Positions 61,001 to 64,000 of a DNA stretch of 64,000 bases are shown one piece after another; position 1 is the first letter of the stretch, and the number at the start of each line of letters is the position of its first letter. Source of the stretch: Micrasema longulum (Eukaryota > Arthropoda > Insecta > Trichoptera > Brachycentridae); contig JAGVSM010003569.1 in assembly GCA_022494885.1 (NCBI GenBank), positions 1-64,000 on the forward strand, given 5' to 3'. The translations under genes and the position numbers were made by a program. A model generated the notes under the pieces. That model was not told where the DNA came from. It saw only the letters and a program-made list of their open reading frames with translations, and did not search any database.

Positions 61001-64000
61001 AAATATCATTGTATTGTAAAATATTCTTTGTTTATATGTTAATAATTTCATTTCATTTACCATCGACTTTACCCTCGTGTATCTGTTTTTTTTCAAAATG
61101 ATTCTCAAGGCTTTATTTTGTAATACAGTTAGTTTATCCATAGAATAAAATTTAATAAATAATTTATTCTTATAGAATAAATATATAGTAAAGCCTCATT
61201 TTTACATTCCTTAATTTTACATTTTCCCGCTTTTTACACCAAAATGTTCAGGACTCATTTTTCTTCATACATTCTCATACAAATATTCCGCCCAATTAAC
61301 GTTTTTTACATTTTTCATTACCCCGGTTTTTACGTTTAAAATTTTTCGGAATTCATTTGATTTGTAAAACAGTCAAAATTATGCCGCACGCCACCGTATG
61401 TGCCAGGCGAATGAAGAATAAAAACAGGCCAATAACTAATAAAGGATAAATTATTGTCTTAACCTAAATTCAAAGCAGGTGCAGTGTAATTGATATTTTT
61501 GTTTAAGTGTCTTCCATTAAGTTTAGTTTTAGTTTTCAATTGAACAAAAACATCATATTGACTTGTAAAAATCATGATACGCAGTTGACAAACGTTTAGG
61601 AACAATTAAGTTTTAATATCAATAAATTGCGATGCATAAAATATAACAATAGAAATATTTTAAGTGATAAAAAAAAATGGTTTAAAAAGTTGTCATAGAA
61701 ATGATCTCCATGACAGTTGTTTTTAGTGATGCCATAGAAAAAAAAGTGATTCTGTATTAATAAAATTTCCCAACATTTAGGGGAAAAAATGTTGTACGTT
61801 ATTTTATGCAAATACAAAGTTTTTTTTTCATTATTTTTTATTTACACATAAAATAATTTTTAAATGCTGTTTTTTAAAATCAAATAAAAAAACAGATTAC
61901 ATTATATTGTTTGAAAAAATATAAAAATATTTTTAGTGAAATCATTAAAAAAAGATAAAAAAATGTTAACAATCCCCAATTATCACAGTTTTTATAACTT
62001 TTCTGGAAGTATAATATGTACACTATAGTGTAGCAAATTAATGTTATTTTTATGTAATTTCTATTTTTTCCATACATTTTTCATTTCCTCACTTTTTTTT
62101 CTCGCTCTCTTGAAAAACGTAAAAGGGGTTTTTACTGTAGCTAAAATTGTACATGTAAATTGGTATTAATGTCACGCGAATGTTTTACAGATTTGTAGAT
62201 TCTGTTGGAACCGCATCCGGGAAGGGGAGAGTGGGCTGTGCCCCGCCTGCCGGAAGCCCTATCCGGAGAATCCCGCTGACTTCACTCCCCTGTCACAGGA
62301 ACAGGTACTATATTCCTCCACTTCAACGTCTGAACCTAGTGAAAAGACGGCTATAGCTGCATGAAACTGAAGTAATTACATGGTAGCATGAGATATAGTG
62401 TAGCACAGAACTTTCTCATTACTAGTTGTTAATTTTTTTTGTGCGACTCTCTGAATAAATACATTACAGAGGTTTCTTCGTTCATTTGTAGGTGGCTGCC
62501 CTGAAGACAGAGAAGCGCGCTCGTGAGCAGCAGCGGCGCAACAAGAGCCAGGAGAGTCGGCGCCAGCTCAGCAGCGTGAGGGTGGTGCAGAAGAACCTGG
62601 TCTTCGTTGTGGGGCTTCCCGTGCGCCTGGCCGACCCAGAGGTCAGTACTTTACAAAATATCGTCCCTATCGACTGTAGGAAATGTGGAATTAAAATTAC
62701 TCGATTATGCAAGTTTACGAATCATCCTTTAGCTAACAACACTGCATAAGTCATTTTGACAAAAAACTGTTTTTTTATATTTTTTTATTGAAAGCTCGGA
62801 CTAAATTATGCCTTTAATTTTTTTTTATAGCCTTTTTTCAAGAAAATACACATGTTATGGCAATATTATTTTACATTGCAAAACATAATGCTCTCCCAGC
62901 AGAAGAGCGAAACTGTGAGAGTGAAGTGATGTTTGTATGTTCATGTGTGTGTATGTACATTAGGGTGGGCCAATATTTTTTTTTCTCCGAATTTTGAAAT
63001 GAAAGGGGTCTAAAAAGTTGCCTTTTGGATTACTCAGAATGCAAAAAATATTTAAAAAAATATTCGATACTACTTTTGGCCCTCGACCAGAGCTTGAAGT
63101 TTTCGAAAAAGTCGATTTTTTGGAGTAAACCGGCTGTCATCATCAGTCTAATTAAATGTTATAATGTGCATTAAATCTTATCAAATAAGCATCTAAGGGC
63201 GTGAGTTGCACTTTGTCTTGTAATAAATGGTTGGCATTGTTTTAATAGGCCATTGTTTTCGTCAATATTAGCCAGGCGCTCGACTGAATTAGTTCCGCGG
63301 AGTGTAAACTTTTTCCATTTCGGTAGTTTTAAAGCGCGTTCGAATTTGTAATGTGATTAAGTTATTTCTTTACTAACACAAAATAATTTTATCAATATAG
63401 GTAATTAACAAAATGTTCAGACAGTGATAAACTTCAAACCTCGGTTGAGGGCCAAAAGTAGTATGGAATATTTTTTAAAATAATTTTTACGTTCAATGTG
63501 ATCCAAAATGCAACTTTTTAGACCCCTTTCACTTTGATGTCTAAAAAAATAAAAAACCTCATACATCATCGGCCCACTCTAATGTACATGTATGTATGTT
63601 GTATGTGTACATTTATATTTATTTTTTTATTGTTTTATATTAACTTACTATTTTTCTTTCTTCTTCTCTTCCTTCCCTATTTTCCCATCCCACTTCCTTT
63701 CACCCGTAATTGGTCTTGTTATTTGTTGTTATTTTGTATGTATTGTTTATAACTATGACTGTTGGATTCAAAAATAAATAAATAAAATAAAATACAAATA
63801 TTTAGTGATAACTCTTGACACAAGAGCCAGATCCCAGAAAGAATGATTTAACCAGATATAAAAAAATGTGTGTGCTTTTTTAACTAGTCGGAAATAACCC
63901 TTTAAAGCGGGAATCCAGTTGTGATAGAGTTTTAATATCTAATTTTAATTTTTGTTTTGCAGATCTTGAAGAGGCAAGAGTACTTTGGGAAATACGGCAA
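58085..64000 (+). CDS. Cnot4: CNOT4, E3 ubiquitin ligase of CCR4-NOT, 3'-partial
   Basis: RING-type E3 ligase that joins the CCR4-NOT deadenylase and ubiquitinates targets such as ribosomal and stalled-translation factors. Exons 58085-58117 (coding part), 59777-59851, 62191-62304, 62492-62641 and 63963-64000 (partial) join in phase. Residues 12-56 form the C4C4 RING (C14, C17, C31, C33, C38, C41, C53, C56), starting SECPLCMEPLEVDDLHFYPC; the cysteine numbering equals that of human CNOT4, which supports ATG 58085 as start. FTPLSQEQ and a Lys/Arg-rich helix (KTEKRAREQQRRNKSQESRR) link to the RRM, whose first strand is NLVFVVGLPVRLADPE and continues with ILKRQEYFGKYGK. The remainder (RRM, CCCH finger, C-terminus) lies beyond the window. 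The 5' exon seems to begin after TTTTTCAG at 57966. Its sequence is open in frame for 39 codons before the ATG. Confidence 0.95.
58251..58432. repeat. 15-bp minisatellite
   Basis: About nine near-identical units TGATTTATATTTTAA followed by three decayed ones, in intron 1 of Cnot4. The multiple-of-three unit creates an artificial IYILM repeat frame. Confidence 0.95.
59049..59579. mobile_element. MITE family C, copy 2 (inverted, 531 bp)
   Basis: Ends CTATAGTCCTTAAAATATAG on both sides in inverted orientation. The right part is the reverse complement of the left part of 37460-37851 (TTGATCGGTACATGATCACTGGTCAGTAA). It is longer than copy 1 because of about 140 bp of AT-rich interior. Confidence 0.85.
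59603..59712. mobile_element. Single arm of MITE family B
   Basis: TAAAGCTATGGTTTCCTAAG, TCTTAACGGCCGTCATGTAG and GATAGTTTCCTAGAGAGC follow the order of one arm of the hairpin at 16496-16745, with divergence. The other arm is absent. Confidence 0.65.
60081..60464. mobile_element. 384-bp insertion with 13-bp target duplication (family F)
   Basis: TTATAAGGTTTAT flanks the insert on both sides (60068-60080 and 60465-60477). Inside, 60154-60213 and 60407-60466 are inverted repeats with one mismatch in 60. The centre contains the family F start (GTGTAAAGTGGCCACTTAAA). No ORF of note. Confidence 0.8.
60746..61141 (-). pseudogene. Non-LTR retrotransposon RT C-terminal fragment
   Basis: 131-codon open frame starting MDKLTVLQNKALRIILKKNR, with LLTYKQRIFYNTMIFVYKI, HDHNTREKNKIRLPF and a KYYEMEKN end, the standard thumb/C-terminal region of CR1/I/Jockey-type RTs. 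Upstream RT motifs are absent. It lies antisense in intron 2 of Cnot4. Confidence 0.75.
61184..62139. mobile_element. Family A foldback element, copy 3
   Basis: Left end TATAGTAAAGCCTCATTTTT, right end AACGTAAAAGGGGTTTTTACTGTA (inverted). The left 300 bp closely follow 1-340 (TTTTACATTTTCCC, GTTCAGGACTCATTTTTCTT, AAGCAGGTGCAGTGTAATTG). The right part differs from copy 1. It ends about 50 bp before the acceptor of Cnot4 exon 3. Confidence 0.8.
62956..63586. mobile_element. Foldback MITE family E (TACATTAGGGTGGGCC ends)
   Basis: Left TACATTAGGGTGGGCC and right GGCCCACTCTAATGTA are inverted; the arms extend about 120 bp (GGGGTCTAAAAAGTTGC / GCAACTTTTTAGACCCC; TACTACTTTTGGCCCTCGAC / TTGAGGGCCAAAAGTAGTA). 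The centre is unrelated single-copy-looking sequence. No ORF. Confidence 0.85.

Noticed and set aside
62492..62749. ORF continuing past Cnot4 exon 4
   Set aside because: The real exon ends at the donor at 62641; codons after it are intronic.

Overview
This is a eukaryotic, almost certainly insect (at least arthropod) nuclear window. The evidence is GT-AG introns, AT-rich introns and spacers with GC-richer exons, an Hr78-type nuclear receptor, a CNOT4 gene, and dense invertebrate transposon remnants (mariner, RTE-like and CR1/I/Jockey-like LINEs, tRNA-derived SINEs, foldback MITEs). The order cannot be fixed from the sequence alone.

Layout: three protein-coding genes lie on the + strand. (1) 1386-23625: the 3' part of a very large gene. 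One 15,049-bp exon (1386-16434) plus six smaller exons join in frame into at least 5,661 residues. The product is low-complexity, carries AT-hook-like, SUMO-consensus and SUMO-interacting-like motifs, and looks like a nuclear chromatin or transcription factor; I cannot name it. Its first exon(s) lie upstream of the window. (2) 34254-46398: a complete nuclear receptor of the Hr78 / TR2-TR4 (NR2C/D) type, 13 coding exons and 499 residues, with an intact DNA-binding domain and a ligand-binding domain. (3) 58085-64000: the 5' part of Cnot4, the E3 ubiquitin ligase subunit of CCR4-NOT (RING, linker, start of RRM), running off the right edge. All exon joins were checked for phase. The genes share a theme of gene expression control, but nothing shows that they act together.

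The spacers at 23.6-34.1 kb and 46.4-58 kb, and most introns, are filled with repeats. These include at least five terminal-inverted-repeat or foldback families with more than one copy or a clear palindrome (1-1086, 16496-16745, 37460-37851, 57411-57852, 62956-63586 and relatives), a repeat family F present about nine times, two mariner pseudogenes, several LINE 3' fragments, two SINE families and several minisatellites. Non-repeat islands worth attention are a promoter-like region at 30.5-32.4 kb with PHO/YY1-type sites, a possible alternative terminal exon at 27396-27473, a short ORF at 24420-24620 and a promoter-like segment at 50.1-50.9 kb.

No CRISPR array, operon, prophage or bacterial-type system is present. 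The most unusual items are the giant exon with its lineage-style internal repeats and many SUMO motifs, and the palindromic elements.
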